DNA of 64,000 bases from Chlorogloea purpurea SAG 13.99 (GTDB taxonomy: Bacteria > Cyanobacteriota > Cyanobacteriia > Cyanobacteriales > Microcystaceae), in the NCBI GenBank assembly GCA_016903695.1, contig JADQBB010000021.1, positions 1 to 64,000 of the forward strand, written 5' to 3'. Numbering within the stretch: position 1 is the first letter of the stretch; each line of letters starts with the position of its first letter. Below, one piece after another: positions 37,501 to 45,657 of this stretch. A program made the position numbers and the translations under genes. Under the pieces are notes generated by a model. It had not been told where the DNA came from, did no database searches, and saw only the letters and a program-made list of their open reading frames with translations.

Positions 37501-37796
37501 ATTTATTTTTAGCATATCCTCAGAGTAATATAAAAGATTTACCTCTGCTAATGGAAAAATTGCGAGCCATCACAATTCACGATTGGGAAAATCTCCGAAA
37601 AACGATGAAAATGAGAGATTTAAAGTTATTTCAAGAGCAAATGCAAGCATTGAGTGAAGCGCACTCCTGTCAAGAGATAGAAGTATACGCTAACCGGATC
37701 AAAAAAGAAATGAATAATTTTGACGGTGATAGACTATATCAAACAATTACCGATTTTCCAAAATTGCTCAGTATGCTCTCTCAACTCCATTCCTGA
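34578..37796 (+). CDS. Membrane-bound PAS sensor histidine kinase
   Basis: The frame is 1072 aa from a TTG directly after an in-frame stop; GTG at 34602 is an equally good start. About six transmembrane helices fill residues 12-200 (an integral-membrane sensor similar to MASE types). An extracytoplasmic domain spans about 205-455 and a TM helix about 470-495. A HAMP-like and coiled-coil linker leads to a PAS/PAC domain (about 590-710). The HisKA His737 lies in FIANMSHEIRTPMNAILGF; the ATPase has NVVGNALKFT, DTGIGI and GGTGLGLTI. A 100-residue C-terminal tail is extra. It heads an operon with the receiver-GGDEF gene, 10 nt away. Confidence 0.9.
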   Translation: MYCWGLKKVVSFLRNKWILLAVLTIAAYLGNYFCLPLFFGVDFLFGNIFALIVVYLYGPFFGLLVALLSSSYTYFLWGHGYGAIIMTLEVLCVGLLAVRLKRSLVLLMLLYWLFVGAGLAYIFYGRLMNVSSLLLYVIILKQSVNGIFNAIIASLFITYFPIHRIFANFRDNNRLSFQEILFNLLMSFIFFTALLLTILHGHEGLKNMENQIKNGELAMTPPAIIKNISLWHQHNVATLSILAEQVQKYNGSEREKIENLVAIFLKNNPALTYISIYNYQLHKVITYPHLNSKNDNFLVEKQIQKWIDLEKPRNNLQPHLSGIHSDHHDNTPHLSLQIPIIINGQIQSVVYGFLNFDQINSILKYSLGGQEGQNILVDQNYRVIGDSKNKLKYGTYFNPREGGEIREVSTNYFQWLPPAKQNLPIIVRWKKSYYVHQVEFETDLPWILIVKIPMEPYINNLQLLYFNNLRLMLVVSIIGLGASKLISIYLASPLVQLGRISTDLPHKLTHQWDSLNIPKSKINEINTLALNFHYMVKVIREQFQQIIDVNNTLEIRVDDRTKELVLANESLAQEINRRQKIEKILRESEERYALAVSGTNDGLWDWDLDSNEIYYSPVWMKIVGEKDYSLPNILITWIDRIHHDDLNGNLDAIVKHLQGETKIYEHIHRIRHQQGHYIWIEVKGRCLRDEGGEAYRMVGTITNITDKKQAEEELRQAKKTAEIANKYKSEFIANMSHEIRTPMNAILGFCDLMLGMELDERSRSYLQSIASSGKVLLALINDILDLSKIEAQKLLLNYESVNIRTLMGEIKQIFSGEVQRRELDFYLLIGDSVPYEIIFDEVRLRQILFNVVGNALKFTESGYIKIQVQSQPDAVGTTLIISIEDTGIGIQKDQQERIFEMFTQQEGQSNRKYGGTGLGLTITKRLTEMLGGTIALDSKLNQGSIFTLTFPGLREKIPGSESVLYSSSHADLKEDLFLAYPQSNIKDLPLLMEKLRAITIHDWENLRKTMKMRDLKLFQEQMQALSEAHSCQEIEVYANRIKKEMNNFDGDRLYQTITDFPKLLSMLSQLHS

Positions 37797-37806
37797 TCAT
37801 TTACAG

Positions 37807-38769
37807 ATGACAATCTATTCGACCATAACTAAGCCACATTTCTCGCCCGAAGATAATTTAATTTTAGTAGTGGATGATGTTAATAAAAATCTGCAACTAA
37901 TCATCGAAATCTTAGATGAAGCGGGATACTCCACTACTTTCGCCAACAGTGGGAAGCAAGCTATAGAAAGAGTCAGAAATGCCAGCCCGGATTTAATTTT
38001 ATTAGATCTGATGATGCCGGAGATGAATGGTTTGGAAGTATGTAAGTATTTACGCGGCCAGATTGTCTACGAATTAATACCGATCATATTTTTAACGGCT
38101 AGCAACGAGAAAGAATATTTATTGAAGGCTTTTGAATACGGTGCGGTAGACTATATTACTAAACCATTTAATAGCAAAGAATTACTGGCGAGGATCAAAA
38201 CTCATATAGATTTAAAAAATAGTAGAGACCAACTACAATTAGCTTATAACCAGTTAGAAAAATTAGCGATCACCGATCATCTAACGGGTATTTTCAACCG
38301 CCGCGCTATTTTGACTTTTGCCGAAGAGGAGTTTATACGATGTAGCCGTTATGAAAGAAGATTTTCCCTATTAATGATCGATGTGGATTTTTTTAAAAGC
38401 ATCAACGATAACTACGGTCACGATATAGGAGATAAAGTATTAATCGAAGTGGCGGAGACGATCAACAATGGTACTAGAAAAGTAGATATTCTGGGAAGAT
38501 TCGGCGGGGAGGAATTCGTGGTTCTATTACCGGAAGCCGGTCTGCCCGAAGCAGTGGGAGTAGCGGAAAAAATTAAGGAAAGTGTGAGCGAAATACGTTT
38601 ACCGGCTTTGCGTGATAAAAATGAGATTACGGTTAGCATAGGAGTGGCCAGCTACGAGAAAAGCGATCATCAACTGGAAGAAATCATCAAAAGAGCCGAT
38701 CGATCGTTATACTATGCTAAAAATCAAGGACGTAATCGAGTCGTCACCAGTGAGATGTTACCCAAGTGA
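37807..38769 (+). CDS. Response regulator with GGDEF (diguanylate cyclase) output
   Basis: The start is the ATG at 37807, 10 nt after the kinase stop; the frame extends further upstream, but only inside the kinase gene. The product is 320 aa. The receiver has LVVDDV, the phosphoacceptor in LILLDLMMPEMNG, FLTASN and ITKPFN. The output domain has LTDHLTGIFNRRA and the catalytic FGGEEFVVLLP. An inhibitory-site RKVD lies 5 residues before GGEEF, so product feedback is expected. It is PleD-like and makes c-di-GMP, presumably when phosphorylated by the neighbouring kinase. Its last four bases overlap the next gene's GTG start (GTGA). Confidence 0.93.
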   Translation: MTIYSTITKPHFSPEDNLILVVDDVNKNLQLIIEILDEAGYSTTFANSGKQAIERVRNASPDLILLDLMMPEMNGLEVCKYLRGQIVYELIPIIFLTASNEKEYLLKAFEYGAVDYITKPFNSKELLARIKTHIDLKNSRDQLQLAYNQLEKLAITDHLTGIFNRRAILTFAEEEFIRCSRYERRFSLLMIDVDFFKSINDNYGHDIGDKVLIEVAETINNGTRKVDILGRFGGEEFVVLLPEAGLPEAVGVAEKIKESVSEIRLPALRDKNEITVSIGVASYEKSDHQLEEIIKRADRSLYYAKNQGRNRVVTSEMLPK

Positions 38770-39533
38770 ACCCTCTAAAACCGATCGTCCTGGCCCTGGC
38801 CCTAATAATTCTTTGCTATCCCCTCGGCTCGAAAGCGGCAGAATTAGAAACCGTCATCAGCAGGGGCAAACTGATCGTGGGAGTCAAAGATAATTCACCG
38901 CCCTTGGGCTTTTACGATCAGGAAAAGCGTTTACAGGGATTAGAAATCGATATAGCGCGGCGATTAGCACGAGAAATCCTCGGCAACCCGGAAGCGATCG
39001 TTCTCCAGCCGATGGACAATCAAGACCGATTGCAGGCGGTTATGGATGGGAGAGTAGATATAGCCATAGCCAGAGTCACCATTAACCCGGCCCGTTCGCG
39101 GTTGGTGGATTTCAGCCCTTTTTACTACCTCGATGGCACGGGCATCATCAGCAAAAACCCCGCCCTCAAAAGCCGTCTGGATTTACGGGGTAAGGCAATC
39201 GCCGTTCTGGATCACTCTAGCACGATCGGTGTGATGCGTTCTTATTTACCTTCTGTCCAATTAGTGCCGGTGGATTCCTACGAAGAAGCTTTATATCTGA
39301 TGGAATTGGGGCGGGTGGATGGTTTCGCCGCCGATAATAGCCTTTTGACGGGTTGGGTGCGAGAGTATCCCCAGTATCGCCGTTTACCCCTGTATCTGGA
39401 TAGCCAACCTTTAGGGGTAGTGATGCCCAAGGGCCTCCAATACGATAGTTTACGTCGGAAAGTGAACCTGGCGATCGAATCTTGGCGACGAGAAGGATGG
39501 TTACAAGAAAGAGCGAGTTTCTGGGGGCTGTAA
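38766..39533 (+). CDS. Family 3 extracellular solute-binding protein (amino acid type)
   Basis: The 255-aa product has a signal peptide (LALALIILCYPLGSKAAE, cleavage near residue 24). A two-lobe periplasmic binding fold follows: RGKLIVGVKDNSPPLGFYDQ, LQGLEIDIARRLA, RVDIAIARVTI, the ABC-type DFSPFYYLDGTGII, and DLRGKAIAVLDHS. Such proteins bind amino acids or opines. No permease or ATPase accompanies it; instead it is translationally coupled (GTGA) to the GGDEF regulator. I infer that it senses a ligand for the kinase rather than feeding a transporter. Confidence 0.85.
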   Translation: MNPLKPIVLALALIILCYPLGSKAAELETVISRGKLIVGVKDNSPPLGFYDQEKRLQGLEIDIARRLAREILGNPEAIVLQPMDNQDRLQAVMDGRVDIAIARVTINPARSRLVDFSPFYYLDGTGIISKNPALKSRLDLRGKAIAVLDHSSTIGVMRSYLPSVQLVPVDSYEEALYLMELGRVDGFAADNSLLTGWVREYPQYRRLPLYLDSQPLGVVMPKGLQYDSLRRKVNLAIESWRREGWLQERASFWGL

Positions 39534-39585
39534 CGGTAAATATGTCAAACTGAAGATATATCAATATAGTAGGAGAACTAGGGTA

Positions 39586-40959
39586 ATGGCGATCGCTACA
39601 GTCAACCCCACCACCGGCGAAACAATCAAAACATTCACCCCCCTCACCCCGGAGGAAATAGAAGCGAAAATCACCGGGGCAGGACGCGCTTTCGAGGAAT
39701 ACAAACAGATACCCTTTAGCCAAAGAAGCCAATGGCTGGGAAAAGCCGCCGATATATTAGAAGCGCGTGAAAAAGAACTGGCCACCACCATGACTATAGA
39801 GATGGGTAAAACCCTAAGATCAGCCGGGGCCGAAGTGCAGAAATGCGCCCTCGTCTGTCGCTACTACGCCGAAAACGGGGTTGCGTTCATGGAGGACGCA
39901 CCCTCCATAACAGACGCTGCTGCCAGTTTCGTGCGTTACCAACCCTTGGGGATAATCCTCGCCGTCATGCCTTGGAACTTTCCCCTCTGGCAGGTGTTTC
40001 GCTTCGCTGCCCCCGCTCTCATGGCGGGGAATGTGGGGTTACTCAAACACGCTTCTAACGTACCCCAATGCGCCCTCGCCATAGAGGATATATTGTCGAA
40101 AGCCGGATTCCCCGCAGGAGTATTCCAAACCCTTTTAATAGGGGCCCCGGCCGTCGCCCCCTTGATGGAAGATAGCCGGATTAAAGCCGCGACCCTTACC
40201 GGCAGCGAATCCGCAGGCATCAGTCTGGCGGTGGCCGCCGCCAAACAGATCAAGAAAACCGTTTTAGAATTGGGGGGTAGTGACCCCTTTATCGTCCTCG
40301 ATAGCGCCGATATAGGAAAAGCGGTATCGACTGCGGTAACGGCGAGGATGCTCAATAACGGTCAATCCTGTATAGGGGCTAAGCGCTTCATCCTACACGA
40401 GGCTATAGCCGATAAATTTGAAGCTTCGATGATCGAGAAATTTAAAGCCTTGAAAGTGGGTGATCCTTTCGACGAAGCCACGGACATTGGCCCTCTCGCC
40501 ACCCCAAGCATTCTTCAAGACATCGCCGCCCAGGTGGATAAAACCGTGGCGATGGGAGGAAAGATCAAATTCGGCGGCTACAAATTAGACGGGCCCGGTA
40601 ACTTTTACGCTCCCACCATCCTCACCGATATTCCGACCGGCTCTCCAGGACAATATGAAGAATTCTTCGGCCCCGTGGCCCTATTATTCCGCGTGCCGGA
40701 TATATCCACAGCCATCGCCCTCGCCAACGATTCCCCCTTCGGTTTAGGGGCCAGCGCCTGGACTACCAAACCGGAAGAAATCGATCGCCTGGTGAACGAG
40801 ATCGAAGCTGGGGCCGTGTTCATCAACGCCATGACCAAATCCGACCCCCGTTTACCTTTCGGGGGTACGAAGCGATCGGGTTATGGGAGAGAATTAAGTA
40901 AAGAGGGACTGTACGAGTTCGTCAATACCAAAACCGTCTGGATTGATTCCTATCACTGA
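39586..40959 (+). CDS. gabD: Succinate-semialdehyde dehydrogenase
   Basis: This NAD(P)-dependent aldehyde dehydrogenase has 457 aa. It has MPWNFPLWQVFRF, TGSESAG, the base Glu228 in LELGGSDPF and the catalytic Cys262 in NNGQSCIGAKRF. Near the C terminus is FGGTKRSGYGRELSKEG. It converts succinate semialdehyde to succinate. In cyanobacteria it works with 2-oxoglutarate decarboxylase, whose gene follows at 41705, to close the TCA cycle. The start is supported by an AGGAG Shine-Dalgarno at 39571-39575. It overlaps the convergent 40953-41423 gene by 7 nt. Confidence 0.93.
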   Translation: MAIATVNPTTGETIKTFTPLTPEEIEAKITGAGRAFEEYKQIPFSQRSQWLGKAADILEAREKELATTMTIEMGKTLRSAGAEVQKCALVCRYYAENGVAFMEDAPSITDAAASFVRYQPLGIILAVMPWNFPLWQVFRFAAPALMAGNVGLLKHASNVPQCALAIEDILSKAGFPAGVFQTLLIGAPAVAPLMEDSRIKAATLTGSESAGISLAVAAAKQIKKTVLELGGSDPFIVLDSADIGKAVSTAVTARMLNNGQSCIGAKRFILHEAIADKFEASMIEKFKALKVGDPFDEATDIGPLATPSILQDIAAQVDKTVAMGGKIKFGGYKLDGPGNFYAPTILTDIPTGSPGQYEEFFGPVALLFRVPDISTAIALANDSPFGLGASAWTTKPEEIDRLVNEIEAGAVFINAMTKSDPRLPFGGTKRSGYGRELSKEGLYEFVNTKTVWIDSYH

Positions 40960-41423
40960 CAAGCCTTAACGGAAGCGGTGTAAGTGCGACCGATCGAAGC
41001 TAACCCATTCACGAATATATTAACCCCGAAAGGCTGTTCCTTGGCTGAGCGGGGAGTGCCTTCGACCGTCAGAGGTCTGCCGATGACTAATTCTGTCTCG
41101 TTCTGGTTAAAAATTTCATCGGCCGACTGGTCGCTATATTTGAGAAACACTCTAATATCGAAAGTACCGCCATCGACGGCGGTGATAGTGGCCACGTAAC
41201 GGCGGAAAACTTTTCCACCCGGCACGGCCCAATCGGTGTTCCAATTGTTACGAGTGATTTTAACCCCTAAAGGGCCTGGTATAGTAGGCTGGGAAACGGT
41301 TTTGGTGACTTGGTTGCCCTCCCCCCCTACTAAAGATAGGGGTGTACAGGTCTGGGCTTTTAGGGGTAAACCCGAAGCCAATATAGAAGCGCAAACGCCT
41401 AGGGCGGGAAGAAAACGTAGCAT
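40953..41423 (-). CDS. Secreted protein of unknown function
   Basis: The 156-aa product has an N-terminal signal peptide (LRFLPALGVCASILASGLPLKAQ, cleavage after residue 23). The mature part is beta-rich with a long middle segment, YVATITAVDGGTFDIRVFLKYSD, and two Cys (near the start of the mature protein and KACQ at the end) that could form a disulfide. I do not recognise a family. It sits on the opposite strand between the succinate-semialdehyde dehydrogenase and decarboxylase genes. Confidence 0.6.
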   Translation of the reverse strand: MLRFLPALGVCASILASGLPLKAQTCTPLSLVGGEGNQVTKTVSQPTIPGPLGVKITRNNWNTDWAVPGGKVFRRYVATITAVDGGTFDIRVFLKYSDQSADEIFNQNETELVIGRPLTVEGTPRSAKEQPFGVNIFVNGLASIGRTYTASVKACQ

Positions 41424-41704
41424 AAGTTAATATCCGCGAGAATTGGAGCTGCTGTGGTCGGTACAGGTAATCATTCTACACCTCTCCTGCGCTGGTTAAC
41501 TCCCGCACAATTAAACCGACGAGATCCCGCTAAAAAAGACAAGCTTAAGTAACAATAAGAAGAGAACCACACGCGTCTGAAATATCAGTATTTTGGTACA
41601 TCAATTCTACCGGGGGTATATCGCGGGATCGATCGAACTTTTCATCGCTCCCGTTGGATAACTCACGGCTAGAAAATCGCGTTCATAAGCTTTTGGGAGG
41701 GATC
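41424..41704. other. Intergenic region upstream of the decarboxylase gene
   Basis: 281 nt between divergent genes. It contains a GATCGATCG palindrome (41630-41640 region). A GTA...TAC pair at 41597-41611 has a 9-nt spacer instead of the 8 required for an NtcA site. I would not call a promoter. Confidence 0.4.
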
Positions 41705-43357
41705 ATGGGAGATTTAAACACCGCCGAATTATTAATTAAATGCCTGGAGAATGAAGGTGTCGAATATATATTCGGCTTACCGGGAGAAGAAAACTTACAT
41801 TTATTGGAAGCTTTGAAAAATTCTTCGATACAATTTATCACGACCCGTCACGAACAGGGTGCGGCTTTCATGGCAGATGTATACGGGCGCTTGACGGGGA
41901 AAGCCGGTGTCTGTCTTTCCACCCTTGGCCCCGGCGCTACTAATTTAATGACAGGGGTAGCCGATGCTAATCTTGACGGCGCGCCGCTTGTGGCCATCAC
42001 CGGGCAGGTGGGTACGGATAGGATGCACATCGAATCCCACCAATACCTCGACCTGGTGGCCATGTTCGCCCCGGTGACGAAATGGAATAAACAGATAGTG
42101 CGCCCCAGTATCACCCCCGAAGTGGTACGGAAAGCTTTTAAAACGGCCCAAAGCGAGAAACCTGGCGCGGTACATATCGATTTACCCGAAAATATCGCCG
42201 CTATGGCGGCAACGGGTAAACCTTTACAGAGGGATCAACAGGAAAAGGTTTATGCTTCCTATAAAACCCTCAATAACGCGGCGATGTTAATCTCTAAAGC
42301 CAAAAATCCGCTTATATTAGCGGGTAATGGTACTATTAGGGCTAATGCCAGCGAAGCTCTCACCGAGTTCGCCACGGTCTTGAACATTCCCGTCGCTAAT
42401 ACTTTCATGGGTAAAGGGGCGATTCCTTACACCCATCCCCTGGCACTGTGGGCCGTGGGTTTACAACAGCGGGATTTGATCAGTTGTGCTTTCGATCGTA
42501 GCGATCTGATCATCGCCGTGGGTTACGATCTGATCGAGTATTCCCCGAAAAAATGGAATCCTGAAGGCAAATTACCCATAATTCATATCGGTATGACTCC
42601 CGCGGAAGTGGACAGCAGTTACACCCCCACGGTGGAAGTGGTAGGGGATATTTCCGATTCTCTCCTCGATATTCTCAAACGCGCCGACAGACAAAATAAA
42701 CCCACTCCCGTCACCGCGGGTTTAAAAACCGAAATTCGCGCCGATTACGAATTTTATGCCAATGACACCGGCTTTCCCATCAAACCTCAAAAAATTATCT
42801 ACGATTTACGTCAGGTGATGGGGCCCGAAGACGTGGTTATCTCCGATGTGGGCGCTCATAAAATGTGGATGGCCCGTCATTACCATTGTGACTGCCCTAA
42901 CACCTGTCTCATCTCTAACGGCTTCGCCGCTATGGGTATCGCCATCCCCGGTGCGATCGCGGCTAAATTAGTTCATCCCGATAAAAGGATAGTGGCGGTG
43001 ACGGGTGACGGCGGTTTCATGATGAACTGTCAGGAATTAGAAACGGCTTTGCGGGTGAATACTCCTTTCGTTACCCTCATTTTTAATGATAATGGCTACG
43101 GTCTCATCGAGTGGAAGCAGATGAATCAATTCGGTGAGTCGGCTTTTATCAAGTTCTCTAACCCTGATTTCGTCAAGTTCGCCGAAAGTATGGGTCTTAA
43201 AGGTTATCGTGTTGGCTCGGCGGCAGATTTGATCCCCACTTTAGAGGAAGCTTTCCGACAAACTGTGCCCACGGTGATCGATTGCCCCGTCGATTACGCT
43301 GAAAACCTGAAACTATCCCAAAAATCCGGCGATTTAAGTTGCCAAGTTTGGGTTTAA
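41705..43357 (+). CDS. 2-oxoglutarate decarboxylase (ThDP enzyme, acetolactate synthase-like)
   Basis: The start is placed at the ATG at 41705 (MGDLNTAELLIKCLENEGVEY), giving 550 aa; the frame opens 17 codons earlier without homology. The ThDP fold is complete: the catalytic Glu in TRHEQGAAFMADVYGRLTG, TLGPGATN, and the cofactor motif GDGGFMMN ... NDNGYG near residues 435-470. By the neighbouring succinate-semialdehyde dehydrogenase and by homology to the characterised cyanobacterial enzyme, it decarboxylates 2-oxoglutarate to succinate semialdehyde. Sequence annotation alone often calls it acetolactate synthase. Confidence 0.9.
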   Translation: MGDLNTAELLIKCLENEGVEYIFGLPGEENLHLLEALKNSSIQFITTRHEQGAAFMADVYGRLTGKAGVCLSTLGPGATNLMTGVADANLDGAPLVAITGQVGTDRMHIESHQYLDLVAMFAPVTKWNKQIVRPSITPEVVRKAFKTAQSEKPGAVHIDLPENIAAMAATGKPLQRDQQEKVYASYKTLNNAAMLISKAKNPLILAGNGTIRANASEALTEFATVLNIPVANTFMGKGAIPYTHPLALWAVGLQQRDLISCAFDRSDLIIAVGYDLIEYSPKKWNPEGKLPIIHIGMTPAEVDSSYTPTVEVVGDISDSLLDILKRADRQNKPTPVTAGLKTEIRADYEFYANDTGFPIKPQKIIYDLRQVMGPEDVVISDVGAHKMWMARHYHCDCPNTCLISNGFAAMGIAIPGAIAAKLVHPDKRIVAVTGDGGFMMNCQELETALRVNTPFVTLIFNDNGYGLIEWKQMNQFGESAFIKFSNPDFVKFAESMGLKGYRVGSAADLIPTLEEAFRQTVPTVIDCPVDYAENLKLSQKSGDLSCQVWV

Positions 43358-43365
43358 CGCTACTG

Positions 43366-43408
43366 GTAGTTAGTGGTTAGTGGTCACTAGACACTAGCCA
43401 CTAACTAC
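43366..43408. terminator. 17-bp inverted repeat between convergent genes
   Basis: The arms GTAGTTAGTGGTTAGTG (43366-43382) and CACTAGCCACTAACTAC (43392-43408) pair with one G-T wobble across a 9-nt loop. It lies between the convergent stops of the decarboxylase (43357) and the porin (43415), so it can end both transcripts. It shares the agtgg/ctagccact core with the repeat at 20471-20513. Confidence 0.6.
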
Positions 43409-43414
43409 TAGCTA

Positions 43415-45196
43415 CTAGAATGAAAACGTTGTTCTCAAAGCCGCCACACCTAAAGTGTTGTTTTTGGAGTCACCTTCCGGGTTGAAAACCACGAAAGCGC
43501 CTGGGGTTATACTGATATTGTTATTAACCTTGAAATTATAGTAGGCCTCTAACTGGTAGGGAGTGGAACGATTGCCGATGTTGGCGGGGGTCAATGTCGC
43601 CCCATTTCCCGCGGCGGTTCGATAAATCGGCTGTCCGAACATCAATCCCGCGGTGTTTCCTTCCACTATCGCATCCGGGAAATACAGACCAGCCATCCAA
43701 CTCGTTAGATTCGTATAAGCGCTGCCCCCATTGCCCGCCTGCTCTACCATTACATAAGTCCCGTAGCCGGTAAAGTAAGCCTTCGGGCTGAAGCGCCAGG
43801 TTAAAGTCGCTCCGAAGGTGTTGAGGTGAACGGGTGTATCGAGGGGTTTACCTCCTAAAACTCCGGTAGAGAAGCCGCTCAATCCCATTCCCAAAATATT
43901 GATCTGGTGGTAGCTATAGGAGTAATTAAGACCGATGTCCAAACTACCCGTCGGTTTCAGGGTTAATTGAGTCGCCGCGACGTAACTGCCGTTGAATAAG
44001 CCTGCCCCTAGGACAGTTTCTGGAAAACCTTTATTAACAGGGAGAGCGGCGTTCACGCTACCGTAGAGCGCCCGCCAATCCACCTCGGGAGTGGGCGTGA
44101 AGATGAAACCGGCCGCGGAAGCCAATCCTGTTCCCGAAGTGCCCCCCGATACTCGCAGGGCCGGGTTAATGGCTGCGAACCGGGATATTGCTCCCTGTCC
44201 CTCGCTGGCAAATGGTATGATCGTCGGGAAGGCATCGGTGGTTTCCGCCATCGGGGCGATGAAAACCGCTAGATTGTTAGCAACCGGAGTCAAGTATAGT
44301 AGTTTGTAGAGACAAACGCTATTATCACCGCAACTCGGTTGCAGGGTCTGAGGATTGAAGCCTGGAAATTGCGGCTCCCAATTTAATTTTGTCTGTCCTT
44401 CACTGAGTATCGAGCCGTCATTGGGAAAAAGTATTTCCCCGGTACTTTTTTTGCCGGTAATCGGTGCGCCACCGGTGAAGTTATAAGCTTGTAAGCCGGT
44501 AATTAACGCATCTCTCCCGGTAAAGCTGGTGGTTAAATTCAGTCTGACTCGATCGTTGAATGTGATCTGGGCACTTTCAGCATTAGGCTCTCCCCCTGTG
44601 GCCCCGGAAACGGAAAATATCACTTCCCCGCTTAATTTCGTGGTGGTGGAAAATTGATGATCTTCTAAAAACGCCACCCGATTTTCTAGGTTGCCCACTC
44701 TCGCCCCCAGGGCTGCCAATTCGGCTTTGAAGTCTTCGCTCAAACGTTTGAGTTTTTCTATATCTTCTTTGGCAACGCTTACATTATCTTGAATCAGTCT
44801 CTCTAGGCTATTCATACAGGCATTCAACCCCGCGGCGAATTCCCATCGGGTTAAGGCTCTGTCTCCACGGAAAGTTCGATCGGGATAGCCCACTATACAG
44901 CCATAACGTTCCACTAAACTTCTCAGGGCTTCGTACGCCCAAGCTGTTGGCTCCACATCTCGCAATTGTGACACCGATGTCAGTTGCGCCATGGGATTGT
45001 TTTTCTGGATATTTGACGATGTGTTGGGATACACATTGAGCGATTGAGCGTGGGCAGAGCCAGAACTAAACAATAACCCACTTGTTAGCAAACAAAATAT
45101 GGTGAATTTTTGGGATAAAGTGTTTGTTACACTTACCTTACCGTCCCTCACCCGCAAGCCAGTTTTATTCGATAAAACCATGAATTTTATGTACAT
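43415..45196 (-). CDS. SLH-domain outer-membrane porin (iron-uptake porin type)
   Basis: The 593-aa product is a cyanobacterial OprB-like porin. It has a signal peptide (IFCLLTSGLLFSSGSAHAQS, about residue 30-50), one S-layer homology domain near residues 78-130 (DVEPTAWAYEALRSLVERYG, FRGDRALTRWEFAAGL), then a coiled coil (NSLERLIQDNVS to VAFLEDHQF). A beta-barrel about 160-593 follows, ending in Phe (LRTTFSF). The SLH domain binds the cell wall and the barrel spans the outer membrane. In cyanobacteria these proteins pass inorganic ions such as iron. The start could instead be the Met six codons in (45178). Confidence 0.9.
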   Translation of the reverse strand: MYIKFMVLSNKTGLRVRDGKVSVTNTLSQKFTIFCLLTSGLLFSSGSAHAQSLNVYPNTSSNIQKNNPMAQLTSVSQLRDVEPTAWAYEALRSLVERYGCIVGYPDRTFRGDRALTRWEFAAGLNACMNSLERLIQDNVSVAKEDIEKLKRLSEDFKAELAALGARVGNLENRVAFLEDHQFSTTTKLSGEVIFSVSGATGGEPNAESAQITFNDRVRLNLTTSFTGRDALITGLQAYNFTGGAPITGKKSTGEILFPNDGSILSEGQTKLNWEPQFPGFNPQTLQPSCGDNSVCLYKLLYLTPVANNLAVFIAPMAETTDAFPTIIPFASEGQGAISRFAAINPALRVSGGTSGTGLASAAGFIFTPTPEVDWRALYGSVNAALPVNKGFPETVLGAGLFNGSYVAATQLTLKPTGSLDIGLNYSYSYHQINILGMGLSGFSTGVLGGKPLDTPVHLNTFGATLTWRFSPKAYFTGYGTYVMVEQAGNGGSAYTNLTSWMAGLYFPDAIVEGNTAGLMFGQPIYRTAAGNGATLTPANIGNRSTPYQLEAYYNFKVNNNISITPGAFVVFNPEGDSKNNTLGVAALRTTFSF

Positions 45197-45657
45197 TTTT
45201 TAATTAATCTCGATTTTGGTAATAAGTATTCTGGGAAAAAATGGCGTTATATTTGACTCTATTACCCGTGAAAACAAAATTTTTCTCTAAGTAATAGAAA
45301 ATTCCCTCCACAACTAGCATGATGGTAATTTTGCACAACAGGAGGGTTTGCAGTCACTTAAAACGCAACTACTATGAGGAGAAGTCAAATATTAATTTAG
45401 AACTTATAGAGATTCACAAATTATAAAGTAAACACAATGGAAAAGTAAAATGTTATTTTTAAATACTTCTGATAAATTCTTTCAATAATCCAAGTCGATC
45501 AAATTTAAGCACTCCTATGTATCGTTCGATCGTGATTTAACCTTGAGCTTGGTAAACTTATTTTTCATTAATACAAGAAAAAACCGGCGACTCATTTCCG
45601 TTAACAATACGTGACGGACTCGCACCGATATTATAAAGACGATTTTAATATGTCAGC
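45197..45657. other. Long AT-rich intergenic region upstream of the porin gene
   Basis: About 460 nt with no gene. It holds the porin promoter on its left part and the 3' side of the 45658-46017 gene on its right. An AACAGGAGGG stretch near 45338 and runs of T/A are present. I see no tRNA, repeat array or convincing small ORF. Confidence 0.5.

Noticed and set aside
41705..43357. Acetolactate synthase
   Set aside because: It would be the default family label. The adjacent succinate-semialdehyde dehydrogenase and the length fit the 2-oxoglutarate decarboxylase better, though an assay would settle it.
45197..45657. Hidden tRNA or small RNA
   Set aside because: No T-loop (GGTTCGAATCC-like) or cloverleaf could be found on either strand.
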